Below are positions 37,013 through 46,812 of a DNA stretch of 64,000 nt, piece by piece (the first letter of the stretch is position 1; the number at the start of each line of letters is the position of its first letter). The notes beneath the pieces were generated by a model, which saw only the letters and a list, made by a program, of their open reading frames with translations, was not told the DNA's origin and did not search any database. The position numbers were made by a program, and so were the translations under genes. The DNA comes from Chloracidobacterium sp. (lineage in GTDB: Bacteria > Acidobacteriota > Blastocatellia > Pyrinomonadales > Pyrinomonadaceae). Where the stretch lies: positions 744,001-808,000 of the forward strand of contig JADJJY010000001.1 in assembly GCA_016706275.1 (NCBI GenBank), read 5' to 3'.

Positions 37013-37603
37013 TTATTTTGGCGTTCCCGTCGACGCGGTCGGTCCGGCCGTATTATACGAGGTAATAAACGCCTTAGTAATATTCGCCGTTTCATCAAGA
37101 GCGAGTATGGCGTTGAGATTTTCGTTTGCCAATGCCGAGATGTCTAATATCGCGGTGTAACCGTTCTTTTTAGCGTAAGCCTGAATCGCCTTAAATATAT
37201 CGGCTTGGATCGGCCCGAGGACCTCACCGCCCCGTTTCGACAACGCTGCATCGTATTCTTTTTTCTTGAACTCGAGCTCACGCTGCAGACGCAGGCCTTC
37301 GTCTTGCTTTGCCTGTGCAGCCTTTTGATCGACGGGGACGGCCGGGTTAGCCTGCATTTTTTGCAGATCGTCGGCGATCGTTTTGATTCTCGTATCGAGC
37401 GTTTGCAGCTCGGTAAGGCGTGGTTTTAGCTCGGTCTGGAGAGCCTTGAGGGCGGTGAGGTATTTTGTGACGCCTTCTTTCTCGTCAGCAAACATACCTG
37501 TGTCTATCCAACCGATCTTGCCGGTTCCGGTCTGGGCAAAGGTCGACATTGCGAAAACCGTCGCAAAAATAAAGCTAACGGCAAGTAAATTAAATTTCTT
37601 CAT
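37013..37603 (-). CDS. OmpH/Skp-family periplasmic chaperone
   Basis: 196 residues. Signal peptide LAVSFIFATVFAMSTFAQ. The mature part has the short beta segment (GKIGWIDTGMF), a long coiled-coil arm (ELQTLDTRIKTIADDLQKMQ; RELEFKKKEYDAALSKRGGE) and the closing IFKAIQAYAKKNGYTAILDI, as in Skp trimers. Skp holds unfolded outer-membrane proteins for the BAM complex. It lies between bamA and fabZ, the classic order. Confidence 0.93.
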   Translation of the reverse strand: MKKFNLLAVSFIFATVFAMSTFAQTGTGKIGWIDTGMFADEKEGVTKYLTALKALQTELKPRLTELQTLDTRIKTIADDLQKMQANPAVPVDQKAAQAKQDEGLRLQRELEFKKKEYDAALSKRGGEVLGPIQADIFKAIQAYAKKNGYTAILDISALANENLNAILALDETANITKAFITSYNTAGPTASTGTPK

Positions 37604-37761
37604 TATCGTGTAAAACTCCTTAACTTATCGGCGGGCATCGGCCGCCCTCAAACTCTATACAATGCTTTGAAACCTATTTTACGTAAAGTGTTGCTTAGCG
37701 TTTCAAAAAAGGAAAAGCAATAGTAAATAAAAGGGTGTTCAAAGTCAATTTTCTTATCGGC

Positions 37762-40700
37762 CTAAAACGTTCGGCCTACGGTGAACTTGAACCCGTTTCG
37801 CTTGCCGGGTAGAAATATGCCGGGCAATTCTTCGGTGACTCCAAATTTGCCGTTAGGGTTATAGAAATAGATAAGCCGAAACGGCACGTTAACGATCGGC
37901 ACCTGCACGCGAAACTCCACCCCGACCGTCGCCTTGTAATCACCTAACTTTCCGAATTTTGATTCGCTGACGCGTAGCTGTGAATTTTGCTGGACCTCAC
38001 CACGTAAAAAAAGCTGTTGCACCTGTGGCGAAAGGCTTGTCGGGCATCCAAATCGGTTGCCGCGGCAAAACTCGTTAATATAATCGGTCTTCGTCATTAC
38101 GCGGCCGCGATAGTAGAGTATGCTGCCAAAGCTGCTCTCGAGAACCGGCGTGTTGATAAGTCCTAGAGCAGTAAGCCGCCCGGCACCGAGAAACGTATCA
38201 TCGGCCAAAAATTCGCTATTAATTACCTGAGCTGTCGTTTTCCGCAGATTGAACACCGAGCCAACATCACCAAATATTGCCATTGTTGCCGGGCCAAATA
38301 GCGGAATACGATATTCGACATTGGCAAGTAACTGCGTGTCACCACCTATAAATCTATAGTTTCGCGAAAACAGTGCGGGGTTTGCTCCGCTGATACCGGT
38401 TAACTGGCCGATCGTTTTGATCTCGTCACGGTCACGGGGATCAAGGCCGTGATTTTGGTCCGCGGTGCCAAAAGCATTTGTCGCGACGACAACATTGCGG
38501 CTGGTGATGTATGTGTCGAACGGTGCTATAGGCCCGATGGCTCGTGAATCGTATCCGCGAATATCATTTTCACTGCCGAGGAAATATCTCGAATAAGCCG
38601 GCACACCGCCGATAAATGAAAGCGAATTTGCATTTCGAACTGTGGCCGTCGGAGACCACGTCTGGATGGTGCCAGCTTGTATCCTGTATGCGAATACATG
38701 CGGATTTTTTGATTTCTTATTTCTGACAGGGATAAAATGCGAAAACTGGATCGTCGGCTGATAAGTGCGAACATCTCCGCCCAGACCGGCAAATGCAAAG
38801 GACGCCGACAGCGATTTACCGCTTAGGGTATCAATACCGTTTGCAGCTGGCTGACGCGTGTCGTAAACAAATGTGCCCGTGATCTGGCTAGTAATAATAT
38901 TGGGCTGGCGGTAAATAACCGGGATCGTAGCCGCGGGATCTGCAGACGCGTTGATCTCGGGGTCGCTGATGCTCGTTGCCGAGAATTGATAAGTCAGGCC
39001 GACACGCGAAAATTGCGTAAAACGCCGCTTCTTGAAAAACAGTTCGGACAGTGGTGCGGTTGCAAAAACGTTTGCCCCGTAGGTCTTTTGAGTAAATAGG
39101 TTGGCCTCGTCAGTCAGAACTGACCCGTTAGGATTGTATAGATCATTGAGGACACCCTGGTTTTGCGTCAGATACGTGCCTTCGCCAAAGAATTTATATT
39201 TACTAATAAAAACCGAAAATCCCACCGAAATAGGTCGATTGCGGAAATAAGGCTGCTGATATGTAAACTGCAGGCTCTGCTGGCGGTTACCGGCACCAAC
39301 ATTAAATGACAGGATCTCACCGGTGCCGGCAAGATTGTTTGTCGAGTATTCAAGCCCAAAGAACGAGCCGCCAATACCCGAAAGGCCGCCGTTAAAGGAT
39401 ATCTGCTGACGCCCTTTTTCCTTGACCTTTACGATCAGGTCAACGTCGCCTTTCTCCTCATCAGTGCGGATCTCGACGTCCTGATCTTTGTCGATCGGGT
39501 CAAAATATTGCGTTTGATTTAGTCGGGCAACGGATATTTCAAGATAGTTTTGATTGTAGATATCGCCTTCGTTGAGTAGGAACTCGCGACGCATCACCTT
39601 ATCGCGGGTAAATGTGTTGCCGGTAAATTCCAATCGGCGAAGACTAAACTGCTTGCCCTCGTCGATAGTTAGCGTAATGTCAACAATGCCCTCACTCGGG
39701 TTTGTTGTGCTGTCTTTGAATACCGGTTCAAACTCGGCGTTGTACTGAACAAAACCCTGCGAACCATAGACCTTTTTTAGATCCTCATAAACTGCATCTT
39801 GCAGGCGTTTGCCGTCAGCGATCTCACCTTTTTGGAGGCCGACGTAGCCAAGGATCTGCTGTTCGGAAAAGATCGAATTTCCCTCGACCTTTAGCTCGCC
39901 GACACGAAATATTTTGCCTTCGGTGACGGGCACGATGATCTTTAACGTGTCGTCATTTGAACCAAGCAGCGGGATCGGAAGACTTTTAAGTAAAGGGAAA
40001 CCGGTGCGTTTATACCCGAGCCCGACGACCACAGGGTCACCGATACGTGCCTGAAAATAACCCTTTGAAAACATATACGACCGCACATTTTTTTGCAGAT
40101 CGTACTGCAGCTTTCGCAAGTCGAGGATGTCCATCCCCTTGACCCTCGCGATCAGTCCGGTCTTTTTGACTAGGAGCAGTGCATCGCGCAGCTCTCCGTC
40201 CTTAAACTTTTGATTCCCGTCAAAGTCGATCTCGACGATGCGTGAGCGGTTGCCCTGTTGTACGTCAAAGGTAACGGCGATCGATGTGGCTGAAACTTCT
40301 TCTTCCTTGACGGTAACGGTGGCGTTTGGATAGCCCTTTGATGCAAGCATTTCGCGTAGGATGCGAGTCGCGTTACGAGCCTTTACGGGATCATATACAG
40401 ATTCTTTTGAGATGCCGACTCGTTTTTCGCGAAATTCTTTGAGGATGTCTGATTCGGCAATTATCTTGGATCCCTTAAATTGCAGATCGCGGATGATCGG
40501 TAGCTCTTTGACCTCAAATATGACGTTAACGCCGCCGCGGATTCCGTCCTCAGTAAGAACGCGTGTAGCGGTTTTATCAAAAAAGTTGAGCGAAAGAAGT
40601 TCTTTTAGGTCGCGTTCGAGAGCAGCAGGATCATAAACGTCGCCGGAGCGAGTTTTAATGTAATAGAGCAGATCCTCGTCTCGTAGACGGCGGTTACCCT

Positions 40701-40851
40701 GGATGTCGACTGTCTCAACCACCTGTTGGGTGGCAGCGGCCGTCCCCGAACCTGCTTTGTTTTTCGCACTTTCGTCTGTTGCGGCAAGGGCGGGAAATGC
40801 CGCAAATGCCAAGACGAGTACTACAAATCCGAGTGCGCGAAGATTATACAT
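37762..40851 (-). CDS. bamA: Outer-membrane assembly factor BamA
   Basis: 1029 residues, longer than the usual 800. Signal peptide VVLVLAFAAFPALA. POTRA domains start at VETVDIQGNRRLRDEDLLYY and at least four more follow (IRDLQFKGSKIIAESDIL; LRRLEFTGNTFTRDKVMRRE). The Omp85 barrel includes GLGGDVRTYQPT, YFLGSENDIRGYDSRAIGPI (the conserved L6 RGF/RGY motif region) and a C-terminal strand ending KFTVGRTF. BamA folds beta-barrel proteins into the outer membrane. Extra length lies mainly in barrel loops. First gene of the envelope operon. Confidence 0.97.
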   Translation of the reverse strand: MYNLRALGFVVLVLAFAAFPALAATDESAKNKAGSGTAAATQQVVETVDIQGNRRLRDEDLLYYIKTRSGDVYDPAALERDLKELLSLNFFDKTATRVLTEDGIRGGVNVIFEVKELPIIRDLQFKGSKIIAESDILKEFREKRVGISKESVYDPVKARNATRILREMLASKGYPNATVTVKEEEVSATSIAVTFDVQQGNRSRIVEIDFDGNQKFKDGELRDALLLVKKTGLIARVKGMDILDLRKLQYDLQKNVRSYMFSKGYFQARIGDPVVVGLGYKRTGFPLLKSLPIPLLGSNDDTLKIIVPVTEGKIFRVGELKVEGNSIFSEQQILGYVGLQKGEIADGKRLQDAVYEDLKKVYGSQGFVQYNAEFEPVFKDSTTNPSEGIVDITLTIDEGKQFSLRRLEFTGNTFTRDKVMRREFLLNEGDIYNQNYLEISVARLNQTQYFDPIDKDQDVEIRTDEEKGDVDLIVKVKEKGRQQISFNGGLSGIGGSFFGLEYSTNNLAGTGEILSFNVGAGNRQQSLQFTYQQPYFRNRPISVGFSVFISKYKFFGEGTYLTQNQGVLNDLYNPNGSVLTDEANLFTQKTYGANVFATAPLSELFFKKRRFTQFSRVGLTYQFSATSISDPEINASADPAATIPVIYRQPNIITSQITGTFVYDTRQPAANGIDTLSGKSLSASFAFAGLGGDVRTYQPTIQFSHFIPVRNKKSKNPHVFAYRIQAGTIQTWSPTATVRNANSLSFIGGVPAYSRYFLGSENDIRGYDSRAIGPIAPFDTYITSRNVVVATNAFGTADQNHGLDPRDRDEIKTIGQLTGISGANPALFSRNYRFIGGDTQLLANVEYRIPLFGPATMAIFGDVGSVFNLRKTTAQVINSEFLADDTFLGAGRLTALGLINTPVLESSFGSILYYRGRVMTKTDYINEFCRGNRFGCPTSLSPQVQQLFLRGEVQQNSQLRVSESKFGKLGDYKATVGVEFRVQVPIVNVPFRLIYFYNPNGKFGVTEELPGIFLPGKRNGFKFTVGRTF

Positions 40852-41115
40852 AAACCGGGAACTTCCTTACTGTGTGCAAATTAAAAAGCTCCTAAAAGCT
40901 TTTGGTTCGCCGTTATCGTCAATATGAAATAATAGGATAAACCAACAAAAACGGCATTACAACGTCAGATTTAACTTGCCCGTTTGATTCTGCGCGCGGG
41001 CCGCAGGTTGCCTTTTGGCGCCTATCCAGCAAACTTACGAATTATACAGGGAAATCGGACGAACTGCGAACCTCGGCGCGCCGATTTAGCGCCTGTTTGC
41101 TGGGCGAGGGGGCAA

Positions 41116-41505
41116 TTATTTCTGTTCAGTTTTCGCGCGGCCGCGGATCATTACCGGTGCATCCGGGGCACAGCAAAAATCCAACAGGCGTTTGCGGTCG
41201 GTTCTCATTTCGTCGTCGCTCTCTAGCATTTTCATGGTTGCGTCAAAGACCGACGCAGCGTTTTCGTCTGTCGGCCGGTTTAATGAGTAATGCATCCATT
41301 TCCCGTCGCGGCGGGCGGTGACCAGTGAGGCTCGTTTTAGATAAGACAAATGACGCGAGACCTTGGGGTTGTTGGTCCCCAGCGTCCCCGCAAAAAAGCA
41401 CACGCATACCTCGCCGTCACGCAGCAGATTTAAGATCCGCAGACGCGTCCTGTCGGCGAGCGACGAAAAAAACAACTCAGCATTAAAATCGTCTTTAGCG
41501 ACCAT
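41116..41505 (-). CDS. arsR: ArsR-family arsenic-responsive repressor
   Basis: 129 residues. Winged helix with SSLADRTRLRILNLL, the metalloid site VCVCFF at the recognition region, and NPKVSRHLSYLKRASLVTAR. A further cysteine pair (FCCAPDA) near the C terminus may add ligands. Transcribed divergently from arsI-acr3-arsC; the intergenic region has two matching inverted repeats, so it very likely represses both sides until arsenite binds. Confidence 0.95.
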   Translation of the reverse strand: MVAKDDFNAELFFSSLADRTRLRILNLLRDGEVCVCFFAGTLGTNNPKVSRHLSYLKRASLVTARRDGKWMHYSLNRPTDENAASVFDATMKMLESDDEMRTDRKRLLDFCCAPDAPVMIRGRAKTEQK

Positions 41506-41525
41506 AAAAACATTTTACCATATCA

Positions 41526-41549
41526 ATAATTATGGCTTGACATAATTGT
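41526..41549. promoter_or_regulatory. ArsR operator 1
   Basis: ATAATTATG-GCTTGA-CATAATTGT, an inverted repeat with 8 of 9 positions matching. It overlaps the -35 hexamer of the arsI promoter, so bound repressor would block polymerase. Confidence 0.75.
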
Positions 41550-41564
41550 TATTCGTGATAATCT
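41537..41564 (+). promoter_or_regulatory. Promoter of arsI-acr3-arsC
   Basis: TTGACA at 41537-41542 and TAATCT at 41559-41564, spacing 16. It lies between and partly within the two operators. Confidence 0.55.
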
Positions 41565-41568
41565 GAAT

Positions 41569-41592
41569 ACAATTATGGCAAAACATAATTAT
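41569..41592. promoter_or_regulatory. ArsR operator 2
   Basis: ACAATTATG-GCAAAA-CATAATTAT, the same 9-6-9 layout as operator 1, with centres 43 bp apart (about four helix turns). It lies just after the predicted transcription start. Confidence 0.75.
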
Positions 41593-41609
41593 AATAAACG
41601 GAGGCAACT

Positions 41610-42095
41610 ATGGAAAACCAGATCAAAACACTTAAAGCTCATCTAGCTCTAAACGTAAAAGACGTAACCCGCAGCATCGATTTTTATCAACGGATGCTGG
41701 GTCTAGAACCGAGCAAAGTGCGGACCGGCTATGCAAAATTTGACGTAGCAAATCCGCCGCTAAACCTGACGCTAAACGAGATGCCTTTTGACGGCAAAGG
41801 GGCCTTGTCGCATCTTGGGATACAAGTTGCGAGCAGCGACGACGTGAACGCGATGAAGTCGCGTTGGCAGAGCCAAGGACTCGTCCCGCGTGAGGAAATG
41901 CAGACGACATGCTGCTACGCTCTGCAGGACAAGGCCTGGGTCAATGATCCCGACGGCAACGAATGGGAAGTATTTGTAGTGCTCCAAGATAATCTATCGG
42001 AAGAGACCCAGAACGCGGCCGAAAAGACTTGCTGCGTGCCGACATTTGTCGGTATCGACGGGAAAGAAAAAGAGGTTGCGACGGCTTGCTGCTAA
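41610..42095 (+). CDS. arsI: ArsI/CadI-family VOC metalloenzyme
   Basis: 161 residues. Glyoxalase/VOC fold: KAHLALNVKDVTRSIDFYQR, GALSHLGIQVASSDDV and AWVNDPDGNEWEVFVVLQD supply the metal-binding His/Glu positions, and QTTCCYALQDKAWV carries the ArsI vicinal cysteines. A cysteine-rich tail (KTCCVPTF, ATACC) ends the protein. ArsI cleaves the C-As bond of methylarsenite; CadI relatives respond to cadmium. GGAGG precedes the ATG. First in the plus-strand cassette. Confidence 0.9.
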   Translation: MENQIKTLKAHLALNVKDVTRSIDFYQRMLGLEPSKVRTGYAKFDVANPPLNLTLNEMPFDGKGALSHLGIQVASSDDVNAMKSRWQSQGLVPREEMQTTCCYALQDKAWVNDPDGNEWEVFVVLQDNLSEETQNAAEKTCCVPTFVGIDGKEKEVATACC

Positions 42096-42113
42096 TCCTT
42101 TCTGCTAAATTTA

Positions 42114-43178
42114 ATGATGTCAGCTAACAAATGCAATCCCGTGACACGCCTGTCGTTTCTCGACAGATTTCTTACCTTGTGGATATTCGCCGCGATGTTT
42201 CTCGGCGTTGTGACCGGATATTTGTATCCGGGCGTCGAGGGCGTGATCAATCGCTTTAACGTTGGTACGACCAATGTCCCGATCGCACTTGGCCTGATCC
42301 TGATGATGTATCCGCCCCTCGCCAAGGTCCGCTACGAAAATCTCGGCGAGGTCTTTCGCAATACAAAAATACTCAGTATTTCGCTTGTGCAAAATTGGGT
42401 GATCGGGCCTATTTTGATGTTTGCTCTGGCGATAGTTTTCCTGCGCGATCAGCCGGAATACATGGTCGGTTTGATCATGATAGGGCTCGCCCGCTGTATC
42501 GCGATGGTCATCGTTTGGAATGAGTTGGCAAAGGGCGATACCGAATACGCCGCTGGCCTCGTCGCATTTAACAGCGTCTTTCAAGTGCTATTTTACAGTG
42601 CGTACGCATGGCTGTTTATCACCTTGCTGCCGCCGTATTTTGGGCTCAAGGGTATCGCCGTCGATGTCAGTATTTGGCAGATAGCTCAGAGCGTTTTTAT
42701 CTATTTAGGTATACCGTTCATCGCCGGTATGTTGACGCGATTCGTCCTCGTTAGGGCCAAGGGCAAAGACTGGTATCACGACAAATTTATCCCGCGTATC
42801 AGCCCGCTAACGCTCATCGCTTTGTTGTTTACGATCTTTGTGATGTTTAGCCTGAAAGGGAATCTGATCGTTCAGTTGCCGCTGGATGTCGTGCGGATCG
42901 CGATCCCGCTGCTGATCTATTTTGTGGTGATGTTTCTCGTCAGTTTTTATATGGGCAAGAAAGCGGGGGCGGATTATTCAAAAACCGCGACGCTTTCGTT
43001 CACGGCAGCGAGCAATAATTTTGAACTAGCCATTGCCGTCGCGATCGCCATATTTGGCATAAATTCGGGTGCTGCATTCGCCGCCGTGATCGGCCCGCTT
43101 GTCGAGGTGCCGGTTTTGATCGGTCTGGTCAATGTATCTCTATATTTTCAAAAGCGATATTTTACTGCGGAGGTTTGA
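42114..43178 (+). CDS. acr3: Arsenite efflux permease, ACR3 family
   Basis: 354 residues, about ten membrane helices. FLDRFLTLWIFAAMFLGVVT and PGVEGVINRFNVGTTNVPIA are the family opening; the essential cysteine is in GLARCIAMVIVWNELAKGD; AASNNFELAIAVAIAIFGI is the conserved later helix. It exports As(III) using the proton motive force. It follows arsI by 18 bases and precedes arsC by 4. Confidence 0.96.
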   Translation: MMSANKCNPVTRLSFLDRFLTLWIFAAMFLGVVTGYLYPGVEGVINRFNVGTTNVPIALGLILMMYPPLAKVRYENLGEVFRNTKILSISLVQNWVIGPILMFALAIVFLRDQPEYMVGLIMIGLARCIAMVIVWNELAKGDTEYAAGLVAFNSVFQVLFYSAYAWLFITLLPPYFGLKGIAVDVSIWQIAQSVFIYLGIPFIAGMLTRFVLVRAKGKDWYHDKFIPRISPLTLIALLFTIFVMFSLKGNLIVQLPLDVVRIAIPLLIYFVVMFLVSFYMGKKAGADYSKTATLSFTAASNNFELAIAVAIAIFGINSGAAFAAVIGPLVEVPVLIGLVNVSLYFQKRYFTAEV

Positions 43179-43182
43179 GGCT

Positions 43183-43599
43183 ATGACAAAAGAACGCGTT
43201 TTAATACTCTGCACAGGCAACTCAGCCCGCAGCCAGATGGCTGAGGGATTGCTGCGGTCGATGGGCGGTGACAAATTTGAGGTGGAAAGTGCCGGAACAG
43301 TCGCGAGTTTTGTTCGTCCGCAGGCGATCGCTGCGATGGCAGAGGTTGGAATCGACATCACCGGCCATCGTTCGAAATGTCTTGATGAATTTCTTGGAAC
43401 GGCGTTCGACCACATCATCACTGTTTGCGACAACGCCAATCAGACCTGTCCCGCGTTTCCCGGTAACGCGGAGCGGACGCACTGGAGCCTCGAAGACCCG
43501 GCCGAAGCCATCGGCAAAGAAGAAGAAAAGCTGGCCGCATTTCGTACAATACGCGACCAGCTACTAATTAAAATAAAAGAGTTTATCGACTCAAATTAA
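43183..43599 (+). CDS. arsC: Arsenate reductase, thioredoxin-coupled LMW-PTP type
   Basis: 138 residues. P-loop CTGNSARSQMAEG (CX5R) near the N terminus and the redox pair in TVCDNANQTCPAFPG match the Staphylococcus-type ArsC. It reduces arsenate to arsenite, which the neighbouring ACR3 pump exports. The ATG at 43183 is preceded by GGAGG and lies 4 bases after acr3. Its stop is almost against the clpC stop on the other strand. Confidence 0.96.
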   Translation: MTKERVLILCTGNSARSQMAEGLLRSMGGDKFEVESAGTVASFVRPQAIAAMAEVGIDITGHRSKCLDEFLGTAFDHIITVCDNANQTCPAFPGNAERTHWSLEDPAEAIGKEEEKLAAFRTIRDQLLIKIKEFIDSN

Positions 43600-43601
43600 T
43601 T

Positions 43602-45995
43602 TCAAGCCTTTTGCGTTAGTTCCTTCTCCGTCTTTTTGGCGCGGATCTCGCGCATTGCGAGTTTGTCGCCCTCGGGATAGATCTCGACGGTGCTTTCGTC
43701 GGTGACGTGGCCTTGGATCAAGGCTTCGGAAAGCTCGTCCTCGACGTGTTTTTGCAGGGCACGTTTTAGGGGACGGGCGCCATAGCTGCGGTCGGCACAT
43801 GTCTTTTCGACCAGCCATTTTTTGGCATCGTCGGTCAATACGATCTTTAGATCGCGGCCGGCTGTCACAACATTCAACTTCGCAACTTGCAGGTCGATGA
43901 TGCGGAGTAGGTCTTCGTCAAGCAGCTCGTCGAAGATGATGATCTCATCGAGCCGGTTAATAAATTCGGGGGCAAATGTCTGTTTGACCTGCGACATCAC
44001 CTGCTCTTCCATCCGTTCACTTGAGGAATCGGCGCCGCCTTGAAATCCAAGCGACGCGCGTTTTTGGATGACGCGGGCACCAAGATTTGAGGTCATGATA
44101 AATATCGCGTGTTTGCAATCCACGGCCTGGCCCATCGCATCGGTCAGGACGCCGTCCTCGAAAACCTGTAGCAGAACATTGAACAGATCGGGATGTGCTT
44201 TTTCGACCTCGTCAAACAGCACGACCGCGTACGGCGAGCGGCGAAGTTTTTCGGTGAGCTGGCCGCCCTCTTCGTGGCCGACGTAGCCAGGAGGCGAGCC
44301 GATAAATTTTGAGACGGAGTGCTTTTCCATGAATTCGCTCATGTCAAAGCGGATCAGGGCTCGTTCCGAACCAAACAGATACTCAGCGATCGAACGTGCG
44401 ACCTCGGTCTTGCCTACACCGGTCGGGCCTAGGAAAAGGAACGAGCCGACGGGACGATGCGGATTTTTCAAACCGGCACGCGAACGGCGGATAGCTCTCG
44501 CAAGTGCCGAGATCGCGGGCCGTTGCGAGACGATGCGTTCGTGCAGAGCGGTCTCGATGGTCAATAGTTTTTTGGCTTCTTTTTGCTTTACTGATGAAAC
44601 AGGCACTCCGGTCCAGCGGGCGATCACCTCATCGACGTCGTCTTTAGTGACCTCGACTGCAAAGAACGAGTCTTCCAGCGAACGCAACTCATACGAGATC
44701 AATTGATCCTCGTTAGCGGCGGCTCGTTTCCAATTTTCGACCGTCTCTTTCCACGAAGGCTCGCCTCGATTTTCGTGCTGATACCGCAGCTTGGCGCGTG
44801 CTCCGGCTTCGTCAAGCACGTCGATCGCCTTGTCCGGCAAAAATCGGTCGGGAATATAGCGGTTCGATTGGGTGACAGCGGCGAGCAGAGCGTCCTTGGT
44901 ATAGCGAAGCTGATGAAACGCCTCATAGCGTTCGACGATGCCGTTGATGATCTCAAGAGCCTCAACCTCGGTCGCGGGTTCGATCTTGACGGACTGAAAG
45001 CGGCGTTCGAGTGCGCGGTCTTTCTCGATGGTCTTGCGAAACTCAGTTGGCGTTGTCGCCCCGATGCATTGAATGTCACCACGCGACAGTGCGGGCTTTA
45101 AGATGTTTGCCGCATCGAGCGTGCCCTCGGCCGATCCGGCACCGACGAGTGTGTGCAGCTCGTCGATAAAGACGATGTTCTCATCGCTCTCTTTCAGCTC
45201 GGCCATTATCTTTTTGAGACGTTCCTCAAACTGGCCGCGATACTTTGTGCCCGCCACGACCAACGAGAGATCGAGCGACAGGATGCGTTTATTTTCGAGA
45301 AACGTCGGTACGTTTTTATCGACAATTCGTTGGGCAAGGCCCTCGACGATAGCAGTTTTGCCGACGCCGGATTCGCCGATCAGGACGGGATTATTCTTTG
45401 TACGACGGCAGAGGATCTCGATGATCCGCTGGACCTCCTCTTCGCGTCCGACGAGCGGGTCGAGACGGCCCTCGGCGGCATCGACGGTCAGATCCCGGGT
45501 AAATTCGAGCAAGCCCGGAGTCTTTGAATTTTCTTTATTTGCCGCGAGCACGCCCGGTATACCGCTCTGGCGCGTCATCTCGTCGCGGACATCCTGCAGC
45601 CGCAGTCCATAGCCAAAGAGTATCTCGGCGGCAACGGACTTTTCTTCGCGGACGATGCCCAGCAGCAGATGCTCGGGGCCGATGTGGCGGTTCTTTAACT
45701 GACGGCTCTCGTCGTTTGCGTAAAAGAGAATTTGTTTGGTCGCGGCCGAAAGATGCAACTCGGACGACTGCGGTATACGGCCCTTGACGACGATACGTTC
45801 CTCGACATCGCGGCGGATGTTGTCAACGGTCAGGGCATGGCGAAACGGAAAAAAGCGGGCGGACAGAGTTTTGTCCTCACGCATAAGGCCGAGCAAAATA
45901 TGCTCGGGTGCAATGACTTGCGAACCGTATTGGAGGGCTTCGTACCGGGCGAAGAATATCACCCGACGTGACCTCTCCGTGTAACGTTCAAACAT
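43602..45995 (-). CDS. clpC: ClpC/ClpA-type AAA+ unfoldase
   Basis: 797 residues. Clp N-domain repeats (ERYTERSRRVIFFARYEALQ; then SAATKQILFYANDESRQLKN), first AAA+ module with GESGVGKTAI (about residue 207), second with GPTGVGKTEV (about 523), and the C-terminal D2-small domain. The middle domain is short (EPSWKETVENWKRAAANEDQ), as in ClpC/ClpE. It feeds substrates to ClpP, which is not in this window. Confidence 0.95.
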   Translation of the reverse strand: MFERYTERSRRVIFFARYEALQYGSQVIAPEHILLGLMREDKTLSARFFPFRHALTVDNIRRDVEERIVVKGRIPQSSELHLSAATKQILFYANDESRQLKNRHIGPEHLLLGIVREEKSVAAEILFGYGLRLQDVRDEMTRQSGIPGVLAANKENSKTPGLLEFTRDLTVDAAEGRLDPLVGREEEVQRIIEILCRRTKNNPVLIGESGVGKTAIVEGLAQRIVDKNVPTFLENKRILSLDLSLVVAGTKYRGQFEERLKKIMAELKESDENIVFIDELHTLVGAGSAEGTLDAANILKPALSRGDIQCIGATTPTEFRKTIEKDRALERRFQSVKIEPATEVEALEIINGIVERYEAFHQLRYTKDALLAAVTQSNRYIPDRFLPDKAIDVLDEAGARAKLRYQHENRGEPSWKETVENWKRAAANEDQLISYELRSLEDSFFAVEVTKDDVDEVIARWTGVPVSSVKQKEAKKLLTIETALHERIVSQRPAISALARAIRRSRAGLKNPHRPVGSFLFLGPTGVGKTEVARSIAEYLFGSERALIRFDMSEFMEKHSVSKFIGSPPGYVGHEEGGQLTEKLRRSPYAVVLFDEVEKAHPDLFNVLLQVFEDGVLTDAMGQAVDCKHAIFIMTSNLGARVIQKRASLGFQGGADSSSERMEEQVMSQVKQTFAPEFINRLDEIIIFDELLDEDLLRIIDLQVAKLNVVTAGRDLKIVLTDDAKKWLVEKTCADRSYGARPLKRALQKHVEDELSEALIQGHVTDESTVEIYPEGDKLAMREIRAKKTEKELTQKA

Positions 45996-46184
45996 AGGAT
46001 TCTTTAATACCGCGTTCCCGTTATCGTTCTATAAAAACGAGTATAACGAAAAAACGGCAGACACGCGCCAAATTTTTCAATATTCAGATCTTTCGAGCTT
46101 TGGTTGAATATAGTTGCAAAGGCGCGATAAATCCACAAGAAAATCAATAATTTACGGGTTAAATCGAAAAAAATTTGTATCGGG

Positions 46185-46712
46185 CTAGTTTGCCATCCGC
46201 GAACGGGCGTCGATGTCGGCGATTTCGTCGCCAGCGATCTCACGGACGAGGGCTTCGTCCTTATGCGTGATACCGCGCAGGATCTTGCCCGCCGGAGCGA
46301 GTTCGACACGCGACGTAAGGACGCGTGAGATGCGTTTTGGTAGGAATTTGGGAGCAATATTTGCTATTGAATCAGCCAGAGCAACGATATCGCCGCCGCC
46401 AAGCCAATGCTCACGGACGATCGATTCGTCGGTGCGATTAATAAGTCTAAGCAGCGTCAAAGCGACGACATAAAGGTCATCGACCTGTCCGATAAACGGA
46501 AAAACGTCAGGGATAAAATCGAGCGGCGACACGACATAGACGATGGCCGCAAGAAAAAGCGCTTTTTCAGCCGTCGGCACACGAGAGTCTTTGAGCATAC
46601 GCCCGAGCAGCATGACCATATTTGGCAGAAACATCAAAAAGCTCCGCATACGGCCCTTTAACTCGCTCTTTTCACGCCGCTTTAATTTTGTTTTTGGCTC
46701 TTTCATCGTCAT
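46185..46712 (-). CDS. YkvA-type DUF1232 membrane protein
   Basis: 175 residues. The DUF1232 core is VPTAEKALFLAAIVYVVSPL followed by DFIPDVFPFIGQVDDLYVVA, a well-conserved YkvA signature. A basic N terminus (KTKLKRREKSELKGRM) precedes a hydrophobic segment. Function unknown for the family. The 189 bases between it and clpC show nothing. Confidence 0.88.
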   Translation of the reverse strand: MTMKEPKTKLKRREKSELKGRMRSFLMFLPNMVMLLGRMLKDSRVPTAEKALFLAAIVYVVSPLDFIPDVFPFIGQVDDLYVVALTLLRLINRTDESIVREHWLGGGDIVALADSIANIAPKFLPKRISRVLTSRVELAPAGKILRGITHKDEALVREIAGDEIADIDARSRMAN

Positions 46713-46812
46713 CTTATTCCCAGCTTTCTCAAAGTGTAGAGAATAGCCGATATTTGAGCAAGTTTAGATTGATTTGGTTGTATGGTAAATTCAGATGGTT
46801 CGGTGTGTTCTT

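Noticed and set aside
41026..41103. CCAGCAAAC / GTTTGCTGG inverted repeat downstream of arsR
   Set aside because: Only 9 bp with a 60-base loop and one occurrence; could be chance. Nothing else was seen in the 264-base gap between bamA and arsR.
46004..46357. Minus-strand open frame of 117 codons at the end of the DUF1232 gene
   Set aside because: It overlaps the DUF1232 gene in another frame, has no ribosome-binding site and a composition typical of a shadow frame.
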